The notes below the pieces were generated by a model. The model was not told where the DNA came from. It did no database searches and saw only the letters and a program-made list of their open reading frames with translations. A DNA stretch of 64,000 nucleotides from Halococcus agarilyticus (GTDB lineage: Archaea; Halobacteriota; Halobacteria; Halobacteriales; Halococcaceae): contig NZ_BAFM01000013.1 in NCBI RefSeq assembly GCF_000334895.1, forward strand, positions 1-64,000. Direction: 5' to 3'. Positions 62,992-64,000 of this stretch are shown here, piece by piece. The translations under genes were made by a program, and so were the position numbers. How positions within the stretch are numbered: position 1 is the stretch's first letter; the number at the start of each line of letters is the position of its first letter.

Positions 62992-63462
62992 TCACCCGTC
63001 GAGCTCCCGGACCAGGACGAGCGCGTCCTCGCCGTCGGCGTAGTAGCCCGACGAGGTGCTTCGGTGGACGAACCCGAACCGGCGATACAGCGCGATCGCG
63101 GGTTCGTTGCTCTCGCGGACTTCGAGCCTGACCGAGCTCGCCCTTCGGTCGCGCACCACGTCGATCGCACGTCCGAGCAGGGTCGCGCCGACGCCCCGAC
63201 CTCGGAACGCGGGGGCGACCGCGATGTCCTTGACGTGGCCGACCTGTCGGCCGCCGTTCGGCGTCACGTCGGCGAGCACATACCCAACTACCTCGTCGGT
63301 GTCGGCGACCAGAAAGCCGGGTTCGCCGAGGAACCGCTCGAACGCGCGGTACGGCCACGGCTGGGCGAAGGAGGCCTTCTCGATCCGGAACACGGCGAGG
63401 AGGTCGGCCCGGGCGGCCTCGCGGGTCCGCACGGGTCGGTCGGCCGTGGCCGTCGTGGTCAC
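62992..63462 (-). CDS. rimI: Ribosomal-protein-alanine N-acetyltransferase (GNAT)
   Basis: The 156-residue GNAT protein has the acetyl-CoA loop AVAPAFRGRGVGATLLGRAI and the C-terminal RLEVRESNEPAIALYRRFGF motif typical of RimI/NAA10-type enzymes. These acetylate protein N-termini. I chose the GTG at 63462 because a TATAAAT box at 63486-63492 (read on the minus strand) lies about 27 bases upstream, giving a leaderless transcript; a GTG at 63483 would overlap that promoter. It diverges from sepF. Confidence 0.85.
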   Translation of the reverse strand: MTTTATADRPVRTREAARADLLAVFRIEKASFAQPWPYRAFERFLGEPGFLVADTDEVVGYVLADVTPNGGRQVGHVKDIAVAPAFRGRGVGATLLGRAIDVVRDRRASSVRLEVRESNEPAIALYRRFGFVHRSTSSGYYADGEDALVLVRELDG

Positions 63463-63657
63463 GCCACCGTGTACGACGCGCACCCATTTATACTGCCGGA
63501 GCGCCGTTCCGGGTGGCTGTCGGATACCGGTGGCGGCAGGTTACGGAAGCCGGACAGGCGACGACCGATCCGACGGTCGTCGCTCGCCGGCGGTCGATCG
63601 GGAGCGACCGGCCGACGCAGCGGTGCTCGACTGGGACGGGTGTGGCTGCGTCGTAAG

Positions 63658-63665
63658 AGATATAC
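63658..63665 (+). promoter_or_regulatory. TATA box of sepF
   Basis: AGATATAC at about 63658-63665 lies about 27 bases before the ATG at 63689, consistent with a leaderless transcript. Confidence 0.6.
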
Positions 63666-63688
63666 CGCCGACGGCCGCGGTAGCGGGC

Positions 63689-64000
63689 ATGGGTCTGATG
63701 GACAGCCTTCTCGGGAGTCGTGAGCCGCGGCGCGGGGGCGGCGGCGAGTACGTCGAACTCGATGCCGAGGACGTCGAGGGCTCGGTCGGCGAGACGGCGA
63801 CCACGGTACACATCGCCAGCATCGACAGCCAGCGCGACGTCATCGACATCAAGAACGCGATCTACGACGGCGACGTCGTGGTCGCCGACATCACCCGCGC
63901 CACCACCACCGACGAGACGATGGAGCGCATCGTCGGCGACCTCCAGGAGATCACGAGCGAGGTCGGCGGCGACATCGTCCAGAAGGCCGACGACCAGCTC
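63689..64000 (+). CDS. sepF: Cell division protein SepF (partial, runs off the right edge)
   Basis: The first 104 codons read MGLMDSLLGSREPRRGGGGE, YVELDAEDVEGSVGE, then DSQRDVIDIKNAIYDGDVVV and GDLQEITSEVGGDIVQKADD, the archaeal SepF pattern. The N-terminal amphipathic helix would bind the membrane, and the beta-alpha core polymerises and tethers FtsZ2/FtsZ1 at the division site. The few C-terminal residues lie beyond the window. Confidence 0.92.
   Translation, partial: MGLMDSLLGSREPRRGGGGEYVELDAEDVEGSVGETATTVHIASIDSQRDVIDIKNAIYDGDVVVADITRATTTDETMERIVGDLQEITSEVGGDIVQKADDQL

Overview
The window is a high-GC chromosomal segment of a halophilic archaeon (class Halobacteria). The evidence is acidic Asp/Glu-rich proteins throughout, many leaderless genes with an archaeal TATA box about 25-30 bases before the start codon, and typical archaeal genes: thermosome, membrane-anchored LonB, SepF, archaeal NMN adenylyltransferase, and the archaeal shikimate entry enzymes (ADH synthase and 3-dehydroquinate synthase II). 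A Halococcus-like genus would fit, but the sequence alone does not settle the genus. I saw no rRNA, tRNA or CRISPR array.

1-15.6 kb is accessory and decayed. A very large secreted protein (beta-propeller, Ca-type repeats, malectin-like, PKD, tandem 88-residue repeats) runs off the left edge. Two copies of a module follow, each a FilR1-type winged-helix regulator diverging from a small protein of unknown function. In copy A the small gene is split by an IS5 element plus a truncated IS4-type element, and its C-terminal end can still be read beyond them. After a glycosyltransferase come an AIM24 pseudogene, two small genes, a transposase fragment, a hairpin-rich non-coding stretch, and a DUF7342-type HTH gene with a frameshifted partner.

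15.6-41.9 kb holds an orphan molybdopterin dehydrogenase subunit, a Tat-exported nuclease/phosphatase-like protein, and a broad cell-surface region. The surface region has an ABC ATPase, an FtsX-like permease with a large outer domain, an Ig-like membrane protein with a DUF4129-like tail, two lipoproteins, a GT-C-like membrane protein, a ferritin-CHRD fusion and a DUF1616 protein. A tight DUF58 - small membrane protein - DUF4350 - MoxR operon and two membrane proteins follow. I infer that these work together on assembly or maturation of surface proteins; it is the best candidate here for a poorly described multi-gene system.

42-64 kb is mostly housekeeping: a thermosome subunit, a Bat-type regulator, transporters, a SAM hydroxide adenosyltransferase, a Nudix hydrolase, NadM diverging from LonB, and two CPBP proteases. 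The trpCBA operon has paired TGTACA boxes at its promoter. ADH synthase and 3-dehydroquinate synthase II follow, separated by a VapBC-like pair and a HAD hydrolase, so chorismate entry and tryptophan synthesis sit side by side. The end carries a TraB-like/RDD fusion, an intracellular subtilase, RimI and the start of sepF.
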